DNA of 60,182 bases from Dehalococcoidia bacterium (lineage in GTDB: Bacteria; Chloroflexota; Dehalococcoidia; Lucifugimonadales; Lucifugimonadaceae), in contig JANQQP010000034.1 of the NCBI GenBank assembly GCA_028285005.1, positions 1 to 60,182 on the forward strand, given 5' to 3'. Both the position numbers and the translations under genes were made by a program. The notes below the pieces were generated by a model. The model was given only the letters and a program-made list of their open reading frames with translations. It was not told where the DNA came from and made no database searches. Of the stretch, positions 53,009 through 60,182 are shown in pieces. Positions within the stretch are counted from its first letter, which is position 1. Every line of letters begins with the position of its first letter.

Positions 53009-54274
53009 ATGCCCGAACCGCCTGCATCCCCGCGCCTCGGCAAGAGCCTGTGGCGTGACAACACCTTTCAGAAGGTCTTCACCGCACGCATCGCCTCTTC
53101 ATTCGGCTCGATGCTCGGCGGCATCGCGCTCGTAGCCATCCTCATCCTCGATGCTGGACCTGCCGAGATGGCAGCGCTCACCGCAATCGGCGTCACGCCG
53201 GGAGTTGTATTTGGGCTGAGTACCGGAGCACTTGCCGACCGCGTGAAACGCCGCATGCTACTGATGACTGCGGACTTCGGCAGAGTCGCCGTTATCGCCT
53301 CGATAGCGGTCGCTCACCTCGCATTCACGCTCCACATCGAGCACCTCTACGCCGCAGCGTTTCTAATCGGCGTCTTTCGCACCATCAAGGAGATCGCCTC
53401 GCCCGCGTTTCTTCCCAGCATGGTTAGCGAAGAGCGACTGCTCGAGGCGAATTCGAAGATCACTGCGGGACTCTCGGTGGTCGAGACCACCGCTTTCGCC
53501 ATCGGTGGCTGGATTGCGGACCTGGCATCAGCGGTAGTCACAGCGATAGTGCAGGGCGTCGCCTACTTGACCGGAGGCTTGGCGGTTCTTTCGATTCGCA
53601 AGCCGGAGCCCGAACCGGAGCCGCAGCCACGCACGAACCACTTTGCTGAGATCGCCTCCGGCTTCAAGTTCGTTCGCAGCAACCGCGTCTTGCTCGTCAT
53701 CGTTGTCAGCAACGTGCTGTTCGGCGTCGCAGGCGGCATCATCGGCAGTCTCATCACGCTCTTCGCCATCTCCGAAGTAGGCTTTCGACCGGGCGTCGTC
53801 GGTCTTCTCTACGCAATCGGCGGCGTTGCCTCGTTCATCGGCTCAATCTACGCGATGCGGTTCGTCAGGCGCGTGGGCGTCGGCAACGCCATGGCCTTCG
53901 GCTGGATCGTGAGCGGTGTTGCGACCCTGCTCTATCCCTTCGCACCAGAGCCGCTGATCATCGCCGGAATCTTCTTCGCAATCCCGCAGTTCGCCGATGC
54001 CTTCTGGACGATCCACAACATCAGCGAGGTGTCGTTGCGTCAGACCGTGACGCCAGCGGCCATGCGAGGCCGCGTAAACAGCCTCATCAACTCGACTCAG
54101 CTTTCGGCCGAACTGATCGGCGCGGTGATTGCCGGAGTGATAGCCGAGATCGCTGGAATGCGAGCTGCACTGGTCGTCGGTGCCGTGCTCATCATCGTCT
54201 CAGGACTTGTGATCTACCTGTCGCCGGTGCGAAGGGTGCAGGAGATGGGAGACGAGACGTCCACCATGGCTTAA
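53009..54274 (+). CDS. MFS transporter
   Basis: 421 residues with about twelve predicted membrane helices. The motif A-like loop LADRVKRRMLLM follows helix 2, and a central cytoplasmic loop with EPEPEPEPQPRTNHF precedes helix 7. The order and length match the MFS (DHA/enterobactin-exporter-like, with an MFS_3-type N-half). Likely a proton-coupled exporter of a small compound; the substrate cannot be told. Its stop codon TAA overlaps the stop of the leftward epimerase gene on the opposite strand (TTAA), so the two are convergent with a shared end and no terminator between them. Confidence 0.9.
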   Translation: MPEPPASPRLGKSLWRDNTFQKVFTARIASSFGSMLGGIALVAILILDAGPAEMAALTAIGVTPGVVFGLSTGALADRVKRRMLLMTADFGRVAVIASIAVAHLAFTLHIEHLYAAAFLIGVFRTIKEIASPAFLPSMVSEERLLEANSKITAGLSVVETTAFAIGGWIADLASAVVTAIVQGVAYLTGGLAVLSIRKPEPEPEPQPRTNHFAEIASGFKFVRSNRVLLVIVVSNVLFGVAGGIIGSLITLFAISEVGFRPGVVGLLYAIGGVASFIGSIYAMRFVRRVGVGNAMAFGWIVSGVATLLYPFAPEPLIIAGIFFAIPQFADAFWTIHNISEVSLRQTVTPAAMRGRVNSLINSTQLSAELIGAVIAGVIAEIAGMRAALVVGAVLIIVSGLVIYLSPVRRVQEMGDETSTMA

Positions 54275-55191
54275 GGCCCAACGCGGCTGTGGCCTGCCTT
54301 CGCGTCTGGGCCTGTCAGGTACTTCCTGATCGCCGACTCGTACTTCACCTCGGAGTCGTCCTGCGGCTCGTAGCCAAGCATATTGCGCGCCGTCTCCAGC
54401 GACCAGAAGCGCCGGGTGTTGCCGCTGATCCCGTACACGATCAGGTACGGAACGCCGTGCTCGTCCGAGATGTCCTCAACCTCGATCGCCTTCGTGAACA
54501 GCTGCCGCAGGTCTCGTGCTGAAAAGTGCGTGCCCAGGTGCCGCTTGAAATTCTGCACAGGCCCGCCCGCAGGCTCCGAACCTTCCGGCTGCGCCATGAA
54601 CATCTCGGCGTCGACCTCACGCGGATAGCCGATGCGCACCTGCACGAACTCCATCCTTCTGCCGAACTTGCCGCACGCATACGGCCATGCCAGCAGCTCG
54701 TAAGCCGCCTTCGCCCAGCCGTAGAAGTTGTCGGACACCGGATACTCCCACGGCTGCACAACATCCTTCTTCTGGGCGTGGATCAGCGCATGCTCATACC
54801 AGTCGGCGGCGTGGTTCGATGAAGCGACCACCATCCGGCGAACGCCAGCGTCGTAAGCGGCGCGGTAAACATTGTTCGCCATCACCACGTTCTCGTTTTC
54901 AGTGGCAAAACGCTCGATGTGCGGCACCGCATCGCCGAAAACTCCGCCCTCAGACGACCGCTTGTACGAGAGATGGATCACGGCGTCGACGCCCTCGAAC
55001 AGGTGCTCATACTTTGACCTGTCGGTGTCTATGAAATCGGCGACCTGGATGCCCTCGATCGGCTCGCCGTCGCGGCCTTTGTCAGACACATCGGCGCGCA
55101 CAAGCTCGTACCGCTCCGAGAATTCTTCGATCATCTGCGAGGCGACATATCCAGCCGCCCCCGTCATCAAAACTCTGCGCTTGTCTGGCAT
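54271..55191 (-). CDS. NAD-dependent epimerase/dehydratase family protein (extended SDR)
   Basis: 306 residues from the ATG at 55191, with GAGGGG upstream; an in-frame start at 55299 adds an unrelated leader. The NAD-binding motif is VLMTGAAGYVASQM (GxxGxxG). DAVIHLSYKR corresponds to the second strand. The catalytic Ser/Tyr/Lys region contains VVASSNHAADW and FYGWAKAAYELLAW (YxxxK as WAKAAY is imperfect: Tyr is in DNFYGWAK). SDR members of this type act on nucleotide sugars or uronates, as uronate dehydrogenases do. The C-terminus has RFWSLETARNMLGYEPQDD, typical of that group. Confidence 0.88.
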   Translation of the reverse strand: MPDKRRVLMTGAAGYVASQMIEEFSERYELVRADVSDKGRDGEPIEGIQVADFIDTDRSKYEHLFEGVDAVIHLSYKRSSEGGVFGDAVPHIERFATENENVVMANNVYRAAYDAGVRRMVVASSNHAADWYEHALIHAQKKDVVQPWEYPVSDNFYGWAKAAYELLAWPYACGKFGRRMEFVQVRIGYPREVDAEMFMAQPEGSEPAGGPVQNFKRHLGTHFSARDLRQLFTKAIEVEDISDEHGVPYLIVYGISGNTRRFWSLETARNMLGYEPQDDSEVKYESAIRKYLTGPDAKAGHSRVGP

Positions 55192-55314
55192 TTTTCGTCC
55201 CCTCGAGACGCCCTGGAAACTCAGAAATGGAGATTGAGAAATTGCAGGGCGGAGTCTACGACACGCGCTGATCGGGTGGGTGATCTTTGATGTGCTCACG
55301 AAGGAGCGCCCGCG

Positions 55315-56325
55315 TCACCGCACGGACTCAAGCCAGTCCGGCCGGTCCAGTCCCAACATCTCTGCCGACAGTTTGAGCGTCACACCTAACTGAGCCCGCT
55401 GCCAAGGCCGTATGCGAGGCAGGTCCGGGATTCCAGGCTGCCATGCGCGATTGGCGAAGAAGCCGGAAATTGCGGCCATCGATCCTGCGAGCAGATCAGA
55501 ATCGAGTGGCCTAATGTCCTGATACCAGTCCAGAACGGTTGCGGTGTCCGGACCGCCCTCGGCCTCCACCGTCTGGGCGAAAGCCGCCGCGTCCACTTCG
55601 TGTGGTCCAGTGCAGACGAACGGCCAGTCAAACAGGCGCAGCCGACCATCTACGACCCGCAGGTTGTCCGAGCGAACATCCATGTGTAGGACAGTCTGTG
55701 AAGCCGCCTGGGTCGGTAGTTCAGCGGACGCCTCGATCAGCCGCTGCACATTGCGCTCAAGCCAGGCAAAGGCATCATCCGGGTTGGCTGCGAGCCCTGC
55801 GAGTTTGCGCAGATCGGAACTTGAAACCGGCTCCTTCCACAGGTTCGCCACGTCAAATACCTCGAGCTCAAAAACAGACCTCAGGTAGTCGGGAGTGCGA
55901 GCGCCCTCGCCTGCACTGTGAAACTCAGCGAGCCCGTGGGCAACGGTGCGGGCGTCTCTGGTCCGCCAGGGTGGAGCGGTCTTAGGCCCGAGGTCTTCGA
56001 GCAGCATCGCATGCCAGTCGCCATGCTTAACCACACCGAGAAGCTCGGGCGCCCATGGCTTCATGATCTCACCGAGCTCAGCGTAGTTACGAAGCTCCTT
56101 GCCGAACGATTCGATCTGAAAAGAGTTGGACTCGGGCCAGAGCGCCTTGATGAACGACCGACGGCCGTCGGAGTGCAGCAGCCGGTGCGACGGACCGGGA
56201 CCGTAGCTGCCCCACACCCGCACGCCACGAACAACCGGTGAGCCGATCTTTTTGCCGACCAGCTCTCTCAACTCAGCAGGCACCGATCTCCACGGCGGTT
56301 TCTTCTCAATACCAATCCTTGACAT
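55315..56325 (-). CDS. Aminoglycoside phosphotransferase/choline-kinase-like small-molecule kinase
   Basis: 336 residues from the ATG at 56325 (MSRIGIEKKPPW). The kinase fold is clear: RRSFIKALWPES holds the ATP-binding Lys, MLLEDLGPKTAPPW follows the hinge, and the catalytic loop is VLHMDVRSDNLRVV (H-x-D-x-x-x-x-N). The metal-binding DW follows in LRLFDWPFVCTGPHEVD. Such APH-family enzymes phosphorylate amino sugars, choline, homoserine or similar hydroxyl compounds, but the substrate is unknown. A dispersed repeat lies just upstream. No resistance context is apparent. Confidence 0.87.
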   Translation of the reverse strand: MSRIGIEKKPPWRSVPAELRELVGKKIGSPVVRGVRVWGSYGPGPSHRLLHSDGRRSFIKALWPESNSFQIESFGKELRNYAELGEIMKPWAPELLGVVKHGDWHAMLLEDLGPKTAPPWRTRDARTVAHGLAEFHSAGEGARTPDYLRSVFELEVFDVANLWKEPVSSSDLRKLAGLAANPDDAFAWLERNVQRLIEASAELPTQAASQTVLHMDVRSDNLRVVDGRLRLFDWPFVCTGPHEVDAAAFAQTVEAEGGPDTATVLDWYQDIRPLDSDLLAGSMAAISGFFANRAWQPGIPDLPRIRPWQRAQLGVTLKLSAEMLGLDRPDWLESVR

Positions 56326-56441
56326 GCGGCGCTCCCGTAACCGCAAGTCTGCCACGAACCAGGCTAGGTGCAGTAAGCATTACTTGCGAGCGATTGGCGC
56401 TGGAGGTCGGCCCTCGACGGGCTAAGGACTGCAGGAATCTG

Positions 56442-56540
56442 TGATTCAGAATCTCTCGTGGGAGCAGGGGGCCACGGTCAGATCCCTCCGCTTCGGTTGG
56501 GATGACGAACTACATCCCTCTCCCAAGCTGGGAGAGGGGA
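56442..56540. repeat. Dispersed intergenic repeat, copy 3
   Basis: It begins in the second arm of the inverted repeat (GATTCAGAATCTCTCG), has the core CCACGGTCAGATCCCTCCGC, then a CATCCCTCTCCC/GGGAGAGGG hairpin (56516-56540) identical over 25 bases to 47474-47498. It lies upstream of the phosphotransferase gene and just after the stop of the PrsW gene. Confidence 0.75.
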
Positions 56541-56551
56541 CAGCCTGCTCC

Positions 56552-57418
56552 CTACAACTCGTACACAAACAGGTCCCCGCAGTTTGGACAGAAGCGACCG
56601 TTCGCCACGGAATCGGTGCGGCAGTTCGCGCAGCGTTGCGTTCTCAGCGTCAGTCGCTCAATCGCCGTGCCGCAGCCAGTGCAGAAATTGTCGTCCTGCC
56701 TCAACGTCGTAGCGCAGATCGGGCAAACGGACCACGGCACGTTCCGGCGCAGGTGATAGGTCGACTCACTCTTCAGTCGCCTGAACATCCGCACCACAAC
56801 GACTGATCCCACTGCGACCAGAGCTATCGATACAAAAATGCCCCACCCGCTGAACGCGAACACATTGAACGTGCCGTGGAGCAATGCGGCGGCCACCAGT
56901 GCGCCTACGGCTATTGCGTTTTGACGCTTGGCCGGGGCCTGCGGGTTGAGCGATAGCGCCCATATCGACCCGAATACAACGTGCGCCACTGTGCTGATCG
57001 GGCCGCGGGCGATCATCACCTCTGGGCCAAAAGCCAGCGAATAACCGATGTTCTCGGCAGTCGCAAAGCCGAGGCTGGCGGCGGCCCCGTAGATCAGCCC
57101 GTCCAGCGGCTCTCGTAAGTGTCGAGTGTTGAACACGCCCAGCCGGACCGCCAGGAACTTCGATGTCTCCTCGACCGGGCCCACGATGAAGAACATCGCT
57201 GTCGCCACCGTGCTGAAGTCGGCGGTTTGCAGGTCTTCGATATCGAGGTCCAGGACGACGTAGATGATGCCGACCGGGATGGTGGAGAGCATCCCCAGCA
57301 GGAAGGTGATCAGCAGCATCTTGAGGGGCGCGCCACGGTACGAGCGGCCGTGGGTGAATACCCAGAGCCACATGAAGCCCGGCACCAACGCTGTGAAAAC
57401 CGCTACAGAAACGGCCAA
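56552..57418 (-). CDS. PrsW-family intramembrane metalloprotease with C-terminal zinc ribbons
   Basis: 288 residues from a TTG at 57418 with GAGGAG 8 bases upstream. The PrsW site is formed by Glu83-Glu84 (GPVEETSKFLA), Glu122-Asn123 (FATAENIGYSLA), His146 (TVAHVVFG) and His181 (ALLHGTFNVFAF), on multiple membrane helices. The last 60 residues are two zinc ribbons, CPICATTLRQDDNFCTGCG and CANCRTDSVANGRFCPNCG. PrsW cleaves anti-sigma factors in Bacillus. Here the ribbons may bind nucleic acid or a partner. It is the last gene of an operon with two RDD proteins and a SnoaL-like protein. Confidence 0.9.
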   Translation of the reverse strand: MAVSVAVFTALVPGFMWLWVFTHGRSYRGAPLKMLLITFLLGMLSTIPVGIIYVVLDLDIEDLQTADFSTVATAMFFIVGPVEETSKFLAVRLGVFNTRHLREPLDGLIYGAAASLGFATAENIGYSLAFGPEVMIARGPISTVAHVVFGSIWALSLNPQAPAKRQNAIAVGALVAAALLHGTFNVFAFSGWGIFVSIALVAVGSVVVVRMFRRLKSESTYHLRRNVPWSVCPICATTLRQDDNFCTGCGTAIERLTLRTQRCANCRTDSVANGRFCPNCGDLFVYEL

Positions 57419-57449
57419 CTGCCGCTCCTCAGTCCCTCATCGTTTGGGC

Positions 57450-58448
57450 TTAGTGGACCCTCGTCGGATAGGTCCCGGCGATCAGGTCGTGCAGTGCTCG
57501 CCTGTCCCTGCGGAATCCGGCCATTATGAAGCCAATGAGCAGAGTCATCCCTGAGACCAATGTGCCCAACGTACGTACGCTGGCGCTGATGAAGCCGATG
57601 CCCCTGCGGCCACCGTTCGCTCTGCGGTCGTAGACGCGTATCTTGAAGAGCATCTTGCCCGGAGTCGTGCCGAAAAGGGCAAGCAGAATTATCGAGTAGG
57701 CCAGCCACATCAGAGTATGCCAGTTCTGAGTTCGGAACAGAGTGGTGGTAGTTACGCTGAGGTCCTCGTTCACATCCCTGATCGTCTCCCGCACGAAAAA
57801 CGACTCGCCGAACAGAAGCGGCCACAGAAGAGCACCAATCCCCAGAACGATTCCGGTGTCGACGAGTAGCGCCAGGAACCTGATCCAGAACCCAGCGGGG
57901 TCGCCCATTTTTGACACCGCGAACGGCACGCCGTCTAGACTCTCGTGCTCAACAGGCAGACCGCAGCTCGGGCAGCTGGGATCACCGAACCTGATCTGCG
58001 TACCGCAGCGCTGGCAGCTTTGAGCTCCAGCACCGGCAAGCGCGGGCATCGGCCTATAGCCGGACGACTGGCCTGAGCTTTGAACTGGTGTAGCGACGCC
58101 AACGGTGCTGCTTGCGCTCCCGGCCATTTGCTGTCGTTGCCGCCAGAGAGCCGACTTGCAGCGCTCACAGAAACTTGCGGCCGGGTGGTTTGGATATCCA
58201 CAGTCAGCGCAGGTGCCAGGTGGCAACTCTCTGGCAGGCTCCTCAGCCGCGTTGGTTGGTGGACGCTCAACCTCGGTCGGTCGCTCCTCAGCCGGTCGTC
58301 GGAATGCGGCCTGATCGTCGCTCGGTGAATCGGATGGCCTCGGCGACTCCCATCCTGCCTTCGCTACCGCTGTGCCGCACTTGCCGCAGAACCTAGCGTC
58401 CCGCGTAAGTGGTTGGCCGCAATTTGTGCACCTTGCTCCACTGGTCAC
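57450..58448 (-). CDS. RDD-family membrane protein with three N-terminal zinc ribbons, copy 1
   Basis: 332 residues. Three zinc ribbons precede the membrane part: CTNCGQPLTRDARFCGKCG (about 7-25), CADCGYPNHPAASFCERC (about 79-97) and CQRCGTQIRFGDPSCPSCG (about 140-158). The RDD domain begins GDPAGFWIRFLALLVDTGIV and has three to four helices. It closes with AGFRRDRRALHDLIAGTYPT, the family's Arg/Asp-rich cytoplasmic end. RDD proteins are often ion exchangers or unknown. It is a paralog of the next gene upstream (58464-59339), 15 bp away. Confidence 0.9.
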   Translation of the reverse strand: MTSGARCTNCGQPLTRDARFCGKCGTAVAKAGWESPRPSDSPSDDQAAFRRPAEERPTEVERPPTNAAEEPARELPPGTCADCGYPNHPAASFCERCKSALWRQRQQMAGSASSTVGVATPVQSSGQSSGYRPMPALAGAGAQSCQRCGTQIRFGDPSCPSCGLPVEHESLDGVPFAVSKMGDPAGFWIRFLALLVDTGIVLGIGALLWPLLFGESFFVRETIRDVNEDLSVTTTTLFRTQNWHTLMWLAYSIILLALFGTTPGKMLFKIRVYDRRANGGRRGIGFISASVRTLGTLVSGMTLLIGFIMAGFRRDRRALHDLIAGTYPTRVH

Positions 58449-58463
58449 GGGTAACTCCAGACG

Positions 58464-59339
58464 TTAGCGCTGGAAATGTTCTGCGACTTCCGGCCGTCCC
58501 TCAGTCGGGTAAGTCCCTGCGATCAGGTCGTGCAGAGCACGCTTGTCTTGCCTGAACGCAGCCATGATGTAGCCGATGAGCAGAATCAGGCCTGATATGT
58601 ACTTCGACAGCTCCCTGACGAAGGCCCGTATCAGGCTCGGCTTATTCCCGAACTCGTCGAAAACGTAGACGTTGAACACAGATTTGCCTGGGGTCGTCGC
58701 CCGTGACGAGAGGAACAGCGGTGCGTAGATGAGGCCTGTCAACGCCTGGATCCAGTTATAGGAGTTCGCGAACTGGTCCTGGCCGTTACTGGCGAATGCG
58801 AATCCGATAGTGATCCCCAGCGCTATCAGCGAAACGATGATGCCGTCGATGATCGCCGCGAGAAATCGTATCCAGAACCCGGCCGGATTTCCCTTTCTGG
58901 CGACTGCCGGTGGGACGCCGGCAAAGTTAGCCTGCTGTCCGAACGGCAGTCCGCAGTGCGCACAGACCGTGTCGGACGGATTCCGGTGAGACTGGCAACG
59001 CGGGCACATCTCTTCGGTCCGAAGCGGCCGGTCGTATCCGGGCCCGGTAGCCCAGGGGTCTTCTGATTGACCGACCTGAGGTCTCGCAGGCTGTCCGGCA
59101 CCTGCTCCGACAGGCCCACCGGCGATCTCCCGGAGTTGCGTGCCGCACTCCTCGCAGAAACGTGCCGCTGGCTCGTTCTGGTGCTTGCAAGAAGGGCACA
59201 CTGTCGTGCCAACACTAACCGACGAGGATTGCTGTCGGAGGTCAACTGAGGGCTGAACCGCTGTCCCGCACCGTTCACACCTGTCCGCACCGGGCTGCAG
59301 CGGATTCCCGCAGGTCATGCACTGGCTTGCGCTCGTCAT
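58464..59339 (-). CDS. RDD-family membrane protein with three N-terminal zinc ribbons, copy 2
   Basis: 291 residues. Zinc ribbons are CMTCGNPLQPGADRCERCG, CPSCKHQNEPAARFCEECG and CPRCQSHRNPSDTVCAHCG, followed by the RDD part (GNPAGFWIRFLAAIIDGIIV to AAFRQDKRALHDLIAGTYPT). It shares length, domain order and the final GTYPT segment with the neighbouring protein, so the pair arose by tandem duplication. It starts 10 bp after the stop of the SnoaL-like gene. A sensory or regulatory membrane role is suggested by the ribbons, not shown. Confidence 0.9.
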   Translation of the reverse strand: MTSASQCMTCGNPLQPGADRCERCGTAVQPSVDLRQQSSSVSVGTTVCPSCKHQNEPAARFCEECGTQLREIAGGPVGAGAGQPARPQVGQSEDPWATGPGYDRPLRTEEMCPRCQSHRNPSDTVCAHCGLPFGQQANFAGVPPAVARKGNPAGFWIRFLAAIIDGIIVSLIALGITIGFAFASNGQDQFANSYNWIQALTGLIYAPLFLSSRATTPGKSVFNVYVFDEFGNKPSLIRAFVRELSKYISGLILLIGYIMAAFRQDKRALHDLIAGTYPTEGRPEVAEHFQR

Positions 59340-59349
59340 TCCGACCCCC

Positions 59350-59820
59350 TTACGTTTCTGCTCTATTGCCGAACGTCCTCGGCGGCGTCCCCGGATTCAA
59401 CGAAAAGTGAGTATGGACCGCCAGCCACTCGCCATCTGGGGCTGCATCCGTGCGTCTGCGCTCCAACGCAACCGTCGCTCGCCCCGGCCTGACGAAAGGC
59501 TCGCCATTCTCATCGAAGCCGGTTGAGTTCCATACGGCGATCCCCCACGCGGAATCACCGTCTCCACCGCCACGGACTGAGTCCAGATCGACCCGGAAGT
59601 CGGCGATGTTCGGCCAGATGCCTTCCCACTGGTTCGCCTGCAACGGCCCGAGACCGACCACGATATCGGCCTTTGTGCCGAACGAAGCCACATCGTCGGC
59701 GAAGATCCGCTGTCCGGCCTCATAGTCGGCGGCCGCGCATGCCGCACTCAGCCGCGCGAACCACTCACGCGCCGCCGCAGGGTGATCGTTGGTTGTAATT
59801 GGTCCGTCGTTGGAACTCAT
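59350..59820 (-). CDS. SnoaL/NTF2-like protein
   Basis: 156 residues of the NTF2-like cone fold: REWFARLSAACAAADYEAGQRIFADDVASFG at the N-terminus, then WEGIWPNIADFRVDLDSV and the final strand pair WNSTGFDENGEPFVRPGRATVALERR with WLAVHTHFSLNPG. Such proteins are ketosteroid-isomerase-like enzymes, hydrolases or ligand binders. No catalytic Asp/Tyr set can be named with confidence. It is the first gene of the leftward operon with the two RDD proteins and PrsW, and divergent from the selenoprotein candidate. Confidence 0.85.
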   Translation of the reverse strand: MSSNDGPITTNDHPAAAREWFARLSAACAAADYEAGQRIFADDVASFGTKADIVVGLGPLQANQWEGIWPNIADFRVDLDSVRGGGDGDSAWGIAVWNSTGFDENGEPFVRPGRATVALERRRTDAAPDGEWLAVHTHFSLNPGTPPRTFGNRAET

Positions 59821-60001
59821 GACCGCTCATATTACTGGCTGGTTGCCCAACGGTGTCCAAACGAGCGTCGTTCCCATCACCGCAATGCACCGTTCGCGGT
59901 AGACTGGCAAGCGGTTCGTCCTCATTGGCTGAACCCACACGCACGGAACCCGGCGTCGCTCAGCAGCAATCTCTGCTGACACGCCAACGAAGGGACTGCG
60001 C

Positions 60002-60182
60002 ATGGCAACAAAGTTCGCCGGCAAGGTCAACGCGCCCGAGTTTCCGCACGGTCTCGACTGGATCAACACCGAATCTCCGGTCCAGCTCAAAGACCTGCGC
60101 GGCAAACTGGTCATTCTCGACTTCTGGACCTACTGCTGAATTAACTGCATGCACGTACTTCCGCAGTTGCGGAAGCTGGAAG
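60002..60182 (+). CDS. Thioredoxin-like protein with in-frame TGA at the redox cysteine; probable selenoprotein (partial)
   Basis: The ATG at 60002 has AAGGGA just upstream. The frame reads [17 protein letters not shown] and continues to [10 protein letters not shown], then TGA (60137-60139, codon 46), then [14 protein letters not shown] before the window ends. Relatives of this redoxin/TlpA-like family read [14 protein letters not shown], with the second Cys and the Cys three residues on forming the redox CxxC. The TGA falls exactly on the first Cys of that motif, giving UxxC if read as selenocysteine. A stem-loop follows (see next entry). If TGA were a true stop the protein would be 45 residues. 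A sequencing error (TGC to TGA) or a pseudogene are the alternatives. Confidence 0.8.
60158..60175 (+). promoter_or_regulatory. SECIS-like stem-loop after the in-frame TGA
   Basis: CTTCCGC (60158-60164) pairs perfectly with GCGGAAG (60169-60175) around the loop AGTT. The loop G at 60166 is 27 nt after the TGA, within the 16-37 nt known for bacterial SECIS elements, and a G-T in the loop fits the SelB contact. Confidence 0.7.

Noticed and set aside
60002..60139. A complete 45-residue gene ending at the TGA
   Set aside because: The conserved thioredoxin-like sequence continues past TGA and the codon falls on a catalytic Cys position, so a normal stop is the less likely reading.

Overview
This 60 kb window looks like chromosomal DNA from an uncultured Chloroflexota bacterium, most likely a marine SAR202 or other Dehalococcoidia-type heterotroph. 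That is an inference from gene content: DUF1501/DUF1800 pair, paralogous aldo/keto reductases, HpaI-type aldolase, PhyH dioxygenase, amidohydrolase, M24 hydrolase, MFS carrier, many zinc-ribbon membrane proteins, GC-rich coding DNA, and frequent GTG/TTG starts. No rRNA gene is present to confirm it.

Left part (1-13.8 kb, minus strand): two giant secreted proteins in tandem. One is an RHS/YD-repeat protein of about 3,500 residues with LamG, cadherin-like and Ig-like modules and a papain-like C-terminal domain. The other is a repeat-rich secreted protein that runs off the left edge. From 14 to 31 kb the genes are mostly catabolic: a 2-oxoacid dehydrogenase E1 alpha/beta pair, a DUF1800-methyltransferase-DUF1501-NHL operon, an aldo/keto reductase with an odd P-loop protein, an HpaI aldolase, a PhyH dioxygenase, a sigma factor downstream of an extremely Asp-rich membrane protein, a TetR regulator with two operator-like sites, and a second aldo/keto reductase.

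Middle part (31-43 kb): a zinc alcohol dehydrogenase, small membrane proteins, and a tightly coupled Fur-CbiM-PDGLE-CbiQ-CbiO cobalt/nickel uptake operon. An intact tRNA-Lys(TTT) at 42186-42260 follows. A 42-bp copy of its 3' half lies at 38939-38980, and a more diverged tRNA 3'-half-like fragment at 33529-33570. The 3.2 kb between the first two is a mini-island with a small membrane protein and a 787-residue P-loop NTPase. It is more A+T-rich than its surroundings and is a candidate defence island.

Right part (43-60 kb): three lipoproteins including PstS, an amidohydrolase, a GAF-winged-helix regulator, a DEAD-box helicase, a CPBP protease, a second zinc dehydrogenase, an M24 hydrolase, DgkA, an MFS carrier, an epimerase, a phosphotransferase, and a SnoaL-RDD-RDD-PrsW operon rich in zinc ribbons. 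At the right edge a thioredoxin-like gene has an in-frame TGA exactly at the first Cys position of its CxxC motif, followed by a 7-bp stem-loop at SECIS distance. It is therefore a probable selenoprotein. A dispersed palindromic repeat occurs in three intergenic regions (15.1, 47.5 and 56.5 kb).
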